Source: Helicobacter pylori NCTC 11637 = CCUG 17874 = ATCC 43504 = JCM 12093 (GTDB lineage Bacteria > Campylobacterota > Campylobacteria > Campylobacterales > Helicobacteraceae). From it: a stretch of DNA of 64,000 nt. Made by a program: the position numbers and the translations under genes. Of this stretch, positions 42,472 through 52,994 are shown piece by piece. Numbering within the stretch: position 1 is the first letter of the stretch; every line of letters starts with the position of its first letter. The DNA is taken from positions 558,001 through 622,000 of the forward strand of contig NZ_LS483488.1 in assembly GCF_900478295.1 (NCBI RefSeq), in the 5' to 3' direction. A model generated the notes under the pieces. The model did not search any database. It was not told the DNA's origin and saw only the letters and a program-made list of their open reading frames with translations.

Positions 42472-42879
42472 GTGCCTACTATCAATCAGCTGATTAGAAA
42501 AGAAAGGAAAAAGGTGGTTAAAAAAACCAAATCACCTGCATTAGTGGAATGCCCTCAAAGGAGAGGGGTTTGTACTAGGGTTTATACGACTACCCCTAAA
42601 AAGCCTAACTCGGCTTTAAGAAAGGTTGCCAAAGTTCGTTTGACCAGTAAATTTGAAGTGATCAGTTATATCCCTGGTGAAGGGCATAACTTGCAAGAAC
42701 ACTCTATTGTGTTAGTGCGTGGGGGTAGGGTTAAGGATTTACCCGGTGTGAAATACCACATCGTTCGTGGCGCTTTAGACACTGCAGGGGTCAATAAAAG
42801 AACGGTTTCACGCTCTAAGTATGGGACTAAAAAAGCTAAAGCGACCGACAAGAAAGCAACCGACAACAAGAAAAAATAA
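42472..42879 (+). CDS. rpsL: 30S ribosomal protein S12
   Basis: The 135-residue protein sits at the decoding centre. It has [47 protein letters not shown] and [12 protein letters not shown]. The lysines linked to streptomycin resistance (PKKPNSA and RVKDLPG) are wild type. A Lys-rich tail ([16 protein letters not shown]) extends it beyond the usual 124 residues. The start is GTG 42472 after AAGGAAAA. Confidence 0.97.
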   Translation: MPTINQLIRKERKKVVKKTKSPALVECPQRRGVCTRVYTTTPKKPNSALRKVAKVRLTSKFEVISYIPGEGHNLQEHSIVLVRGGRVKDLPGVKYHIVRGALDTAGVNKRTVSRSKYGTKKAKATDKKATDNKKK

Positions 42880-43362
<483 letters not shown>

Positions 43363-43373
43363 TTGGAGTTAGA

Positions 43374-45452
43374 ATGGCTAGAAAAACCCCATTAAATAGG
43401 ATCAGGAATATCGGTATCGCCGCTCACATTGATGCTGGGAAAACCACCACTTCTGAAAGGATTTTATTCTATACAGGCGTGAGTCATAAAATTGGCGAAG
43501 TGCATGACGGCGCGGCGACAATGGATTGGATGGAGCAAGAAAAAGAAAGAGGGATCACTATCACTTCTGCGGCAACGACTTGCTTTTGGAAGGATCACCA
43601 AATCAATTTGATTGACACTCCAGGGCATGTGGATTTCACTATTGAAGTGGAACGATCCATGCGCGTGCTAGATGGTGCGGTTTCGGTGTTTTGCTCGGTT
43701 GGGGGCGTGCAGCCTCAAAGCGAGACCGTGTGGCGTCAAGCGAATAAATACGGCGTGCCTAGGATTGTTTTTGTCAATAAAATGGATAGGATTGGGGCGA
43801 ATTTCTATAATGTAGAAAACCAGATTAAGCTTCGCTTGAAAGCTAATCCTGTGCCTATTAATATCCCTATTGGGGCTGAAGACACTTTCATTGGCGTGAT
43901 TGATTTAGTCCAAATGAAAGCGATTGTTTGGAATAATGAAACCATGGGAGCCAAATACGATGTGGAAGAAATCCCTAGCGATTTGTTAGAAAAGGCTAAA
44001 CAATACCGAGAAAAGCTTGTAGAATCCGTAGCCGAGCAAGATGAAGCCTTGATGGAAAAGTATTTAGGCGGTGAAGAATTGAGTATTGAAGAAATCAAAA
44101 AAGGCATTAAAACAGGTTGTTTGAACATGAGCCTTGTCCCTATGCTTTGTGGTTCTTCTTTTAAAAATAAAGGCGTGCAGACTTTATTAGACGCAGTCAT
44201 TGATTACTTGCCAGCGCCCACAGAGGTTGTGGATATTAAGGGGATTGATCCAAAAACTGAAGAAGAGGTTTTTGTGAAATCCAGCGATGATGGCGAGTTT
44301 GCCGGTTTGGCGTTTAAAATCATGACGGATCCTTTTGTGGGCCAACTCACTTTTGTGCGCGTGTATCGTGGCAAGCTAGAGTCCGGTAGCTATGTGTATA
44401 ACTCCACCAAAGACAAAAAAGAGCGCGTGGGAAGACTCCTTAAAATGCACTCCAATAAGAGAGAAGACATTAAAGAAGTTTATGCGGGTGAGATTTGCGC
44501 GTTTGTGGGCTTAAAAGACACGCTAACTGGGGACACGCTTTGCGATGAAAAAAATGCGGTTGTTTTAGAGAGGATGGAATTTCCTGAGCCGGTCATTCAC
44601 ATCGCTGTGGAGCCTAAAACGAAAGCAGACCAAGAAAAAATGGGCGTAGCGTTAGGCAAGCTCGCTGAAGAAGATCCAAGCTTTAGGGTGATGACTCAAG
44701 AAGAAACCGGTCAAACCCTTATTGGTGGTATGGGTGAATTGCACCTAGAAATCATCGTGGATAGATTGAAGAGAGAATTTAAGGTGGAAGCTGAAATCGG
44801 TCAGCCGCAAGTCGCCTTTAGAGAGACTATCCGCTCAAGCGTGAGCAAAGAGCATAAATACGCTAAGCAAAGCGGTGGTCGTGGGCAATACGGGCATGTG
44901 TTTATCAAGCTTGAGCCTAAAGAGCCTGGCAGCGGGTATGAATTTGTGAATGAAATTTCTGGGGGCGTGATCCCTAAAGAATATATCCCTGCGGTGGATA
45001 AGGGTATCCAAGAAGCGATGCAAAATGGCGTTTTGGCAGGCTATCCGGTGGTGGATTTTAAAGTTACCCTTTATGATGGGAGCTACCATGATGTGGATTC
45101 TTCAGAAATGGCGTTTAAAATCGCTGGCTCTATGGCGTTTAAAGAAGCGAGTCGTGCGGCTAACCCGGTTTTACTAGAGCCTATGATGAAAGTGGAAGTG
45201 GAAGTCCCTGAAGAATACATGGGCGATGTGATTGGCGATTTGAATAGAAGAAGAGGGCAAATCAATTCTATGGACGACCGATTAGGTTTGAAAATCGTGA
45301 ACGCTTTTGTGCCGTTGGTAGAAATGTTTGGTTATTCTACGGATTTACGATCAGCCACTCAAGGGCGTGGGACTTACTCTATGGAGTTTGATCATTATGG
45401 CGAAGTGCCTAGCAATATCGCTAAGGAAATTGTAGAAAAACGCAAAGGCTGA
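43374..45452 (+). CDS. fusA: Elongation factor G
   Basis: EF-G drives translocation. The 692-residue protein has G1 AHIDAGKTT, the switch I segment [37 protein letters not shown] and, in domain [11 protein letters not shown]. The C-terminal domain V contains [14 protein letters not shown]. The order rpsL-rpsG-fusA lacks a second tuf. A weak CTCTC-TTGT-GAGAG hairpin follows at 45466-45479. Confidence 0.98.
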   Translation: MARKTPLNRIRNIGIAAHIDAGKTTTSERILFYTGVSHKIGEVHDGAATMDWMEQEKERGITITSAATTCFWKDHQINLIDTPGHVDFTIEVERSMRVLDGAVSVFCSVGGVQPQSETVWRQANKYGVPRIVFVNKMDRIGANFYNVENQIKLRLKANPVPINIPIGAEDTFIGVIDLVQMKAIVWNNETMGAKYDVEEIPSDLLEKAKQYREKLVESVAEQDEALMEKYLGGEELSIEEIKKGIKTGCLNMSLVPMLCGSSFKNKGVQTLLDAVIDYLPAPTEVVDIKGIDPKTEEEVFVKSSDDGEFAGLAFKIMTDPFVGQLTFVRVYRGKLESGSYVYNSTKDKKERVGRLLKMHSNKREDIKEVYAGEICAFVGLKDTLTGDTLCDEKNAVVLERMEFPEPVIHIAVEPKTKADQEKMGVALGKLAEEDPSFRVMTQEETGQTLIGGMGELHLEIIVDRLKREFKVEAEIGQPQVAFRETIRSSVSKEHKYAKQSGGRGQYGHVFIKLEPKEPGSGYEFVNEISGGVIPKEYIPAVDKGIQEAMQNGVLAGYPVVDFKVTLYDGSYHDVDSSEMAFKIAGSMAFKEASRAANPVLLEPMMKVEVEVPEEYMGDVIGDLNRRRGQINSMDDRLGLKIVNAFVPLVEMFGYSTDLRSATQGRGTYSMEFDHYGEVPSNIAKEIVEKRKG

Positions 45453-45988
45453 TTTTGTCATAACGCTCTCTTGTGAGAGGGTGTTGTAGGTGGTATTTAA
45501 ACTTTTTCTCTTTTGGGTTTAAAAAGACTTCTTGAGTGTTTTTATCCCTTTTTAATCTCTTTTAATGACCTTTTTTAGTTTGCTATAAATTGTTTTGTGG
45601 CTCTCTTGTCAAATAGGAGTAATTAAAACTTTTTAATTTTTTTAAAAATGGGGTTTTGGTTGCTTTGTTTTATAGTAAAATTTATTTTCTTTATTTAAGA
45701 CTCATTTTTTTAGGAAATAGGGAGTATTTTGAAATAACTTTTCCTCTTAACACCCACAAGATCGCATTACAAGAAATTCCGCTTGACTAACGAAAAGCTC
45801 TTTTGTATTCAATCTTAAAAAACGCTTTTTGGTATTTTTCAAATTTTTATAATCAATTTTTTATTAAAACAAAGCCTTGTTAAAATGCCTTAAAAAGTTT
45901 GTCAGGGGGATAAAAACACACTGACAAACAGAAAATAACGCTCAATCTCTTTTAAGAGAGCCAATGCAATTATAAATACCCAATACTT
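45453..45988. other. 536-base gene-free gap with hairpins
   Basis: No open frame with a credible start was found. The left end has a weak CTCTC/GAGAG hairpin that may end fusA transcription. A 9-bp stem GTTTGTCAG (45897-45905) / CTGACAAAC (45921-45929) lies about 45 bases after a TATAAT-like TTTATAATC (45846-45854), which could make a small RNA. A palindrome TCTCTTTTAAGAGA lies near 45946-45959. Both strands end here (fusA and the reductase converge). Confidence 0.4.
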
Positions 45989-46978
<990 letters not shown>

Positions 46979-47009
46979 ACAAGCTCCTTGATTTCATATT
47001 GTTTTTTTC

Positions 47010-47015
47010 AGTATA
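47010..47015 (-). promoter_or_regulatory. -10 box of the aldo/keto reductase
   Basis: TATACT on the minus strand, 32-37 bases before the ATG at 46978, with an AAGGAG ribosome site between them. Confidence 0.45.
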
Positions 47016-47107
47016 ACCGCAATCTTAATTTTTGTCAAACTTTCTAAAACCAAAGATAATTTATCAAGTTTTTTGTATTGTAGTTTTTTTAAGGTAGCAA
47101 AACCACC

Positions 47108-47161
47108 AAACCAATCAAAAATTTGATTGGTTTCTATTCATTTACTTTTGAGAAATATAAT
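47108..47161 (+). promoter_or_regulatory. Promoter and palindrome of the repeat-protein gene
   Basis: TATAAT lies at 47156-47161. Upstream, at 47108-47133, is a perfect inverted repeat with 12-bp arms AAACCAATCAAA / TTTGATTGGTTT separated by 2 bases, ending close to where a -35 would be. It looks like an operator, or a terminator-like hairpin for transcripts entering from either side. Confidence 0.55.
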
Positions 47162-47196
47162 TCTCTCGCTTTTAAGATCATCACAAGGAGTTTCGT

Positions 47197-47469
47197 ATGA
47201 AAAAGCAAATCTTGACAGGTGTTTTATTATCAGTTTTGGCAGTGAGTTCTGCATACGCTCACAAAGATAAAAAAGACGCTAAAAAACCTGAGTTAAGCTC
47301 TCAATTAGTGGCTCACAAAGATAAAAAAGACGCTAAAAAACCTGAGTTAAGCTCTCAATTAGTGGCTCACAAAGATAAAAAAGACGCTAAAAAACCTGAG
47401 TTAAGCTCTCAATTAGTGGCTCACAAAGATAAAAAAGACGCTAAAAAACCTAAAAACTCAGTGGCTTAA
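47197..47469 (+). CDS. Secreted Lys-rich repeat protein (HP1192-like)
   Basis: The 90-residue protein has a clear signal peptide (residues 1-21, ending SAYA) and then three perfect 18-residue repeats (HKDKKDAKKPELSSQLVA) plus a partial fourth ending KNSVA. The mature part is strongly basic with DKKD blocks and likely unstructured. Some annotations call the HP1192 equivalent a secreted protein involved in flagellar motility; nothing in the sequence itself shows that. AAGGAG lies 8-9 bases before the ATG. A strong terminator follows. Confidence 0.85.
   Translation: MKKQILTGVLLSVLAVSSAYAHKDKKDAKKPELSSQLVAHKDKKDAKKPELSSQLVAHKDKKDAKKPELSSQLVAHKDKKDAKKPKNSVA
47260..47451. repeat. 54-bp coding tandem repeat, 3 full copies plus part
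   Basis: Units begin at 47260, 47314 and 47368, with a 30-bp partial at 47422. The copies are identical at the DNA level as far as I read. As 54 is a multiple of 3, copy changes keep the frame and only alter protein length. Confidence 0.92.
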
Positions 47470-47482
47470 TAGCTTTGTCTCC

Positions 47483-47511
47483 AAAGAAAGCGTTTTCAAA
47501 ACGCTTTCTTT
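47483..47511 (+). terminator. Terminator after the repeat-protein gene
   Basis: A perfect 14-bp inverted repeat AAAGAAAGCGTTTT / AAAACGCTTTCTTT with a single central base starts 14 bases after the stop codon. The T-rich 3' arm acts as the tail. It is near-symmetrical, so it may also stop waaF transcripts coming from the right. Confidence 0.75.
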
Positions 47512-47599
47512 AAACTACTTTGTCAATTCTACTTTTTAAATTTTTTATATACAGAGTGTTATCAATACGGCTATGTTTTTCAAAAGTGCATAAAAGGCG

Positions 47600-48652
47600 T
47601 TAAGGCTTTTCTAAAAGAGTGCGAGCGGCTTCTAGGACTTCAAGGGGCGTGATAGATTTCATGCACAAGTGGTTTTTTTCATTCTTTAAAGGGCAAACTC
47701 GTTTCTTGCAGGGCGAACAGCTTAAATGGTGGTTCAATACGATCGCTTTTTGAGCTTTATAGGGGCGAGTCTCTTTTTCATCAGTGGGGCCAAAAAGAGC
47801 GATTAAGGGGGTTTGTGTGCTAGCAGCCGCATGCATAGGACCGCTATCGTTAGTGATGAATAAATCTAAAATAGCGATGCGCTCTATCAATTCTTCAATG
47901 CTTGTTTTCCCGCACAGATTGTAAGCGTTATGGAACAATAAGGGGTTTTTTAATGAGCCTTTGATGAGTTTTAAAATTTCTTCAGAAACGATAGTATCTT
48001 CTTTAGCCCCAAAAAAATAAATTTCATGCCCTTCTTCTAACAAAGCAGCAGAAACTTCAGCGTAATAAGAAGCTGGCCATCTTTTAGCGCTCCCATAGCT
48101 TGCGCTAGGGTTAAAGCCGATTTTTTTAGGGGTGTTTGGGGTGTGAGTGGGGAGGTTAAAGGCCAGTTTTAAGGGTAAAACGCTTTTTTTATCCAATTCT
48201 TTTTTTAAAAATTGCGAAAACAAAAAGCAATACTTTTCCACTTGGTGATACTCTTTAGGGGCAGGAGCGATCGCATGGCTGAGAAACAAAGAACGAAAAA
48301 ATTGAGCAAAACCGATGCGAATAGGCGTTTTTGTCGCATAGAGCAAAAAAGCGGAATAAAAATGGTTGTTTAAGGTGATCGCTATATCGCAACGCCCTAT
48401 TTTTTGAGCGAGTTTGTAAGTGGCTAACAGCCTGAAAAAGGATTTTTTGGTGTCGTCTGTAAAAACGGCTTCTATTTTTTCATCTTTTTTGAAAAGTTCG
48501 CAAGTAATGGTTGGGCCTACTAAGATAAAATGCGCGTTAGGGTAGTGGTGTTTAAGGGTGTAAAAAAGCGAGCTTGCCATCACCCCATCGCCTAGCCAAT
48601 TAGGCAAACGCAATAAAATACGCATGCGTTTGGGCGCATTTACGCTCATCAA
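47600..48652 (-). CDS. waaF: ADP-heptose:LPS heptosyltransferase II
   Basis: WaaF adds the second heptose to the LPS inner core. The 350-residue GT9-family enzyme has the start RILLRLPNWLGDGVMASSLF, the central KKIGFNPSASYGSAKRWP and the C-terminal FITNDSGPMHAAAS plus ALFGPTDEKETRP nucleotide-sugar site. Met10 (before RILL) is a possible alternative start. A CxxCxxxxC cluster (CSPCKKRVC) is typical of WaaF. It is divergent from hisS. Confidence 0.92.
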   Translation of the reverse strand: MMSVNAPKRMRILLRLPNWLGDGVMASSLFYTLKHHYPNAHFILVGPTITCELFKKDEKIEAVFTDDTKKSFFRLLATYKLAQKIGRCDIAITLNNHFYSAFLLYATKTPIRIGFAQFFRSLFLSHAIAPAPKEYHQVEKYCFLFSQFLKKELDKKSVLPLKLAFNLPTHTPNTPKKIGFNPSASYGSAKRWPASYYAEVSAALLEEGHEIYFFGAKEDTIVSEEILKLIKGSLKNPLLFHNAYNLCGKTSIEELIERIAILDLFITNDSGPMHAAASTQTPLIALFGPTDEKETRPYKAQKAIVLNHHLSCSPCKKRVCPLKNEKNHLCMKSITPLEVLEAARTLLEKP

Positions 48653-48677
48653 TAGCCCTTTTTTAAAGATTTTAAGC

Positions 48678-48683
48678 TAAAAT
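48678..48683 (+). promoter_or_regulatory. -10 box of hisS-asd
   Basis: TAAAAT lies 28 bases before the hisS ATG, with AAGGAA as ribosome site between. The gap to divergent waaF is only 58 bases. Confidence 0.4.
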
Positions 48684-48710
48684 TTTAGCATACAAATACA
48701 AGGAAATGGA

Positions 48711-50039
48711 ATGATTACCCCTAAAGTGTTGAGCGGGTTTAAAGACCGCTTGCCTAAAGATGCGATACAAAAAGCCCAGTTGCTCGCTAAAGTTTCAGTT
48801 GTGTTTCAAAGTTTTGGTTTTGTGCCGATTGAAACCCCTCATTTAGAATACGCTCAAATGTTATTGCCTGATGCGAGCAGTGATATTCAAAAAGAGATTT
48901 ATCGTTTTAAAGACCATGGGGATAGGGATGTGGCTTTAAGGTTTGATTTGACCGTGCCGTTAGCCCGCTTTGTCTCTTTGCACCACCAAATATTAGGCAT
49001 GCCCTTTAAACGCTACGCCATAGGCAATGTCTTTAGGGGCGAAAGGGCACAAAAAGGGCGTTATAGGGAATTTACGCAATGCGATTTTGATTTTATAGGG
49101 AGCGAGAGCTTAGTATGCGATGCTGAGATCATTCAAGTGATCATTGCTTCTTTAAAAGCTTTGGATTTAGAAGATTTTTGCGTCTCTATCAACCACAGGA
49201 AAATTTTGAATGGCATATGCGAATATTTTGGCATTGCTCAAGTGAATGAAGTGCTGCGCATTGTGGATAAATTGGAAAAAATTGGCTTGGATGGGGTTGA
49301 AGAAGAATTAAAAAAAGAGTGCGATTTAAATTCAAACACCATTAAAGAGCTTTTAGAAATGGTTCAAATCAAACAGAACGATTTAAGCCATGCGGAATTT
49401 TTTGAAAAAATTGCTTATTTGAAAGACTATAATGAAAATCTGAAAAAGGGCATACAGGATTTAGAAAGGCTATACCAGTTGCTAGGGGATTTGCAAATTT
49501 CTCAAAACCTGTATAAAATTGATTTTTCTATCGCTAGGGGGTTAGGGTATTATACAGGGATTGTGTATGAAACCACGCTTAATGAAATGAAGTCTTTAGG
49601 GAGCGTGTGTTCAGGGGGGCGTTACGATCATTTGACTAAAAATTTTTCTAAAGAGAATTTACAAGGGGTAGGGGCTTCTATTGGGATTGATAGATTGATT
49701 GTGGCTTTGAGTGAAATGCAATTATTAGATGAGCGCTCCACCCAAGCCAAAGTCTTAATCGCTTGCATGCATGAAGAGTATTTTTCTTATGCAAACCGCT
49801 TGGCGGAGTCTTTAAGGCAAAGCGGGATTTTTAGCGAAGTCTATCCAGAAGCTCAAAAAATCAAAAAACCCTTTTCTTATGCCAACCATAAAGGGCATGA
49901 GTTCGTGGCTGTCATTGGCGAAGAAGAATTTAAAAGCGAAACCTTAAGCTTGAAAAACATGCATTCAGGCATGCAGTTGAATTGCTTGAGTTTTTTAAAA
50001 GCCCTTGAAATCATTGGAGAAAACGATGAAGACTTATAA
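48711..50039 (+). CDS. hisS: Histidyl-tRNA synthetase
   Basis: The 442-residue class II synthetase shows motif 1 ([16 protein letters not shown]), motif 2 ([23 protein letters not shown]), the histidine-binding loop [11 protein letters not shown] and motif 3 ([15 protein letters not shown]), then an anticodon-binding domain. Order and length match HisRS. Its last 14 bases overlap the start of asd in another frame. Confidence 0.96.
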   Translation: MITPKVLSGFKDRLPKDAIQKAQLLAKVSVVFQSFGFVPIETPHLEYAQMLLPDASSDIQKEIYRFKDHGDRDVALRFDLTVPLARFVSLHHQILGMPFKRYAIGNVFRGERAQKGRYREFTQCDFDFIGSESLVCDAEIIQVIIASLKALDLEDFCVSINHRKILNGICEYFGIAQVNEVLRIVDKLEKIGLDGVEEELKKECDLNSNTIKELLEMVQIKQNDLSHAEFFEKIAYLKDYNENLKKGIQDLERLYQLLGDLQISQNLYKIDFSIARGLGYYTGIVYETTLNEMKSLGSVCSGGRYDHLTKNFSKENLQGVGASIGIDRLIVALSEMQLLDERSTQAKVLIACMHEEYFSYANRLAESLRQSGIFSEVYPEAQKIKKPFSYANHKGHEFVAVIGEEEFKSETLSLKNMHSGMQLNCLSFLKALEIIGENDEDL

Positions 50040-51066
50040 TGTCGCTATTGTTGGGGCTAGTGGGGCGGTAGGGCAAGAACTGATTAAAGGTTTAGAAAAT
50101 TCTTCTTTCCCGATTAAAAAATTTGTCCCGCTCGCTAGCGTTAGGAGCGCTGGTAAAAAGATTAAAGCTTTCAATAAAGACTATGAAATTTTAGAAACCA
50201 CGCATGAGGTTTTTGAAAAAGAAGAAATAGACATCGCCTTTTTTAGCGCTGGGGGGAGCGTGAGCGAAGAATTTGCTATAAGCGCTTCAAAAACGGCCCT
50301 AGTGATTGATAACACGAGCTTTTTTAGATTGCATAAAGATGTGCCTTTAGTCGTGCCTGAAATCAACGCTAAAGAAATTTTTAACGCTCCTTTAAATATC
50401 ATCGCTAACCCTAATTGCTCTACCATTCAAATGACGCAAATCTTAAACCCCTTACACCTTCATTTTAAGATAAAAAGCGTGATTGTTAGCACCTATCAAG
50501 CCGTGAGTGGGGCAGGGAATAAGGGGATAGAGAGTTTGAAAAATGAGCTAAAAACCGCATTAGAGTGTTTGGAAAAAGACCCCGCTATTGATTTAAACCA
50601 GGTTTTGCAAGCCGGGGCTTTCCCTTATGCGATCGCTTTCAATGCGATCGCTCATATTGATACTTTTAAGGAGAATGGCTACACGAAAGAAGAGCTAAAA
50701 ATGGTGCATGAAACCCATAAGATCATGGGCGTGGATTTCCCTATCAGCGCGACTTGCGTGCGCGTGCCGGTATTAAGGAGCCATAGCGAGAGTTTGAGTA
50801 TCGCTTTTGAGAAAGAATTCGATCTCAAAGAAGTCTATGAAGTCTTAAAAAACGCCCCTAGCGTGGTTGTTTGCGATGATCCCAGTCATAATCTTTACCC
50901 CACGCCCCTAAAAGCGAGCCACACGGATAGCGTCTTTATAGGGCGCTTGAGGAAGGATTTGTTTGATAAGAAAACCTTGCACGGCTTTTGCGTGGCGGAT
51001 CAATTGAGAGTGGGAGCAGCCACCAACGCGCTCAAAATCGCCATGCATTACATTAAGAACGCTTGA
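50026..51066 (+). CDS. asd: Aspartate-semialdehyde dehydrogenase
   Basis: Asd reduces aspartyl phosphate, the step after LysC, toward diaminopimelate and threonine. The 346-residue protein has the NADP loop [36 protein letters not shown], the active-site cysteine in NPNCSTIQM, and later [11 protein letters not shown] and the C-terminal [11 protein letters not shown] 50026 with GGAG upstream is the true start; the frame is open to 50005. It overlaps hisS by 14 bases. Confidence 0.95.
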   Translation: MKTYNVAIVGASGAVGQELIKGLENSSFPIKKFVPLASVRSAGKKIKAFNKDYEILETTHEVFEKEEIDIAFFSAGGSVSEEFAISASKTALVIDNTSFFRLHKDVPLVVPEINAKEIFNAPLNIIANPNCSTIQMTQILNPLHLHFKIKSVIVSTYQAVSGAGNKGIESLKNELKTALECLEKDPAIDLNQVLQAGAFPYAIAFNAIAHIDTFKENGYTKEELKMVHETHKIMGVDFPISATCVRVPVLRSHSESLSIAFEKEFDLKEVYEVLKNAPSVVVCDDPSHNLYPTPLKASHTDSVFIGRLRKDLFDKKTLHGFCVADQLRVGAATNALKIAMHYIKNA

Positions 51067-51477
51067 GTTTATTCAAAGATAACAAAGATGAATGCGCATG
51101 CACTTGAATTAAGGATAAGGATCAATCTAGCCCAATCTCTAAAAAAGAGCTTTAAGTTACTAGGCTTGCGATGTTAAACAAGGGTGTAATTGAATTTCTC
51201 AAGGCTTGATTGAGAGAAATGCTAGTATTTGGTAGGTCAAAAGGAATGAAAGGCTTACACTCAAGCAGAGAGTGAATGTTTAGCTAGCGAGTTATTGCCT
51301 ATTATTCCCTTTAAAAGGGTGTGAGTTTAAGGTATAAGGAAAACTTGTATCAAGTTTTGTTGGAATGGATTAGAAAAATCTGATTGGATTGACCCTTACA
51401 ATTTTTCAAACCAATCGTTTAATAGCGATTAAATATGGCTATATATACTACAATAATAAGATTTTGAAAGGTTGGTA
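51067..51477. other. asd to twin-gene gap
   Basis: The first 240 bases contain only a 29-codon frame without ribosome site (51088-51177) and a 7-bp stem ATTTCTC / GAGAAAT near 51194-51220. From 51306 the sequence is copy A of the repeated leader described separately. Confidence 0.5.
51306..51472. repeat. Repeated leader element, copy A
   Basis: This 167-bp block is repeated 1497 bases downstream at 52803-52969 with only a couple of differences that I see. It contains GGGTGTGAGTTTAAGG, a -10-like TATAA (51333-51337), a perfect hairpin AAAACTTG-TAT-CAAGTTTT (51340-51358) and TATACT further down. It ends at the GAAAGG ribosome site of the first twin gene. A diverged copy precedes cysE. Confidence 0.85.
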
Positions 51478-52716
51478 ATGGAATCAGTAAAAACAGGAAA
51501 AACAAATAAAGTTGGCAAAAACACAGAGACAGCTAACACAGAGGCAAGTAAAGAGACTCATTTTAAACAAGCGAGTGCCATTACAAATACGCTCCGATCA
51601 ATTGGTAGTTTTTTTACAAAGATCGCAAAGAGAGTTAGAGAACTTGTAAAAAAACATCCCAAGAAAAGCAATGCGGCATTAGTAGTATTGACCCATGTTG
51701 CGTGCAAGAAGGCAAAAGAATTGGACGATAAAGTCCAAGATAAATCCAAACAAGCTGAAAAAGAGAGTCAAATCAATTGGTGGAAATATTCAGGATTAAC
51801 AATAGCGACAAGTTTATTATTAGCCGCTTGTAGCGCTGGTGATATTGATAAACAAATAGAGTTAGAACAAGAAAAAAAGGAAGCAAATAAGAGTGGGATA
51901 GAGTTAGAACAAGAAAGACAGAAAACAGAACAAGAAAAACAGAAAACAAATAAGAGTGAGATAGAGTTAGAACAAGAAAGACAGAAAACAAATAAGAGTG
52001 GGATAGAACTCGCTAATAGTCAAATAAAAGCAGAACAAGAAAGACAAAAGACAGAACAAGAAAAACAAAAAGCAAATAAGAGTGAGATAGAGTTAGAACA
52101 GCAAAAACAAAAGACAATTAATACACAAAGAGATTTGATTAAAGAACAGAAAGATTTCATTAAAGAAACAGAACAAAATTGCCAAGAAAAACATGGTCAA
52201 TTGTTTATTAAAAAAGCAAGAATTAAGACCGGTATTACTACTGGCATTGCTATAGAAATAGAAGCTGAATGCAAAACCCCTAAACCTGCAAAAACCAATC
52301 AAACCCCTATCCAGCCAAAACACCTCCCAAACTCTAAACAACCCCACTCTCAAAGAGGATCAAAAGTGCAAGAGCTTATCGCTTATTTGCAAAAAGAGCT
52401 AGAATCTCTGCCCTATTCTCAAAAAGCTATCGCTAAACAAGTGGATTTTTATAAACCAAGTTCTATCGCTTATTTAGAACTAGATCCTAGAGATTTTAAG
52501 GTTACAGAAGAATGGCAAAAAGAAAATCTAAAAATACGCTCTAAAGCTCAAGCTAAAATGCTTGAAATGAGAAACCCACAAGCCCACCTTCCAACCTCTC
52601 AAAGCCTTTTGTTCGTTCAAAAAATATTTGCTGATGTTAATAAAGAAATAGAAGCGGTTGCTAATACTGAAAAGAAAGCAGAAAAAGCGGGTTATGGTTA
52701 TAGTAAAAGGATGTAG
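51478..52716 (+). CDS. Unknown coiled-coil membrane protein, twin gene 1
   Basis: I do not recognise this 412-residue protein (HP1188 by position). A polar and basic N-terminal part of about 100 residues leads to one hydrophobic segment (residues about 103-118, ending LLLAAC). There follows a long charged coiled coil built on EQEKQKT and NKSEIELEQ repeats (about 124-225) and a soluble C-terminal domain. L-A-A-C118 matches a lipobox but lies 118 residues from the start. From about 52044 to past the stop, the DNA is identical to twin gene 2. ATG 51478 follows GAAAGG. Confidence 0.75.
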   Translation: MESVKTGKTNKVGKNTETANTEASKETHFKQASAITNTLRSIGSFFTKIAKRVRELVKKHPKKSNAALVVLTHVACKKAKELDDKVQDKSKQAEKESQINWWKYSGLTIATSLLLAACSAGDIDKQIELEQEKKEANKSGIELEQERQKTEQEKQKTNKSEIELEQERQKTNKSGIELANSQIKAEQERQKTEQEKQKANKSEIELEQQKQKTINTQRDLIKEQKDFIKETEQNCQEKHGQLFIKKARIKTGITTGIAIEIEAECKTPKPAKTNQTPIQPKHLPNSKQPHSQRGSKVQELIAYLQKELESLPYSQKAIAKQVDFYKPSSIAYLELDPRDFKVTEEWQKENLKIRSKAQAKMLEMRNPQAHLPTSQSLLFVQKIFADVNKEIEAVANTEKKAEKAGYGYSKRM

Positions 52717-52727
52717 GCATAAGAAAA
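52044..52727. repeat. Identical 3' half, copy 1 (pairs with 53462-54145)
   Basis: About 684 bp are identical to 53462-54145, offset 1418. The block covers the end of the coiled coil, the C-terminal domain, the stop codon and 11 bases beyond. Identity this long implies recent duplication or gene conversion. Confidence 0.9.
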
Positions 52728-52802
52728 CACCATAAAATCGTTTTTATATTCTAGGAGACATCATTCGGTTTCTTGCCATAGAAAAATCGCTTATTAGCTT
52801 GC

Positions 52803-52969
52803 TCCCTTTAAAAGGGTGTGAGTTTAAGGTATAAGGAAAACTTGTATCAAGTTTTGTTGGAATGGATTAGAAAAATCTGATTGGATTGACCCTTACAATT
52901 TTTCAAACCAATCGTTTAATAGCGATTAAATATGACTATATATACTACAAAAATAAGATTTTGAAAGGT
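52803..52969. repeat. Repeated leader element, copy B
   Basis: This is the second copy of the 167-bp block at 51306-51472, with its hairpin arms at 52837-52844 and 52848-52855. It ends in GAAAGG 26 bases before the ATG of twin gene 2, which uses a separate AAAGGA ribosome site. Confidence 0.85.
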
Positions 52970-52994
52970 GAGATTGTTTTTTGAAAGGATTTAA

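Noticed and set aside
51088-51177. 29-codon frame after asd
   Set aside because: No ribosome site and no recognisable feature; expected by chance in a gap of this size.
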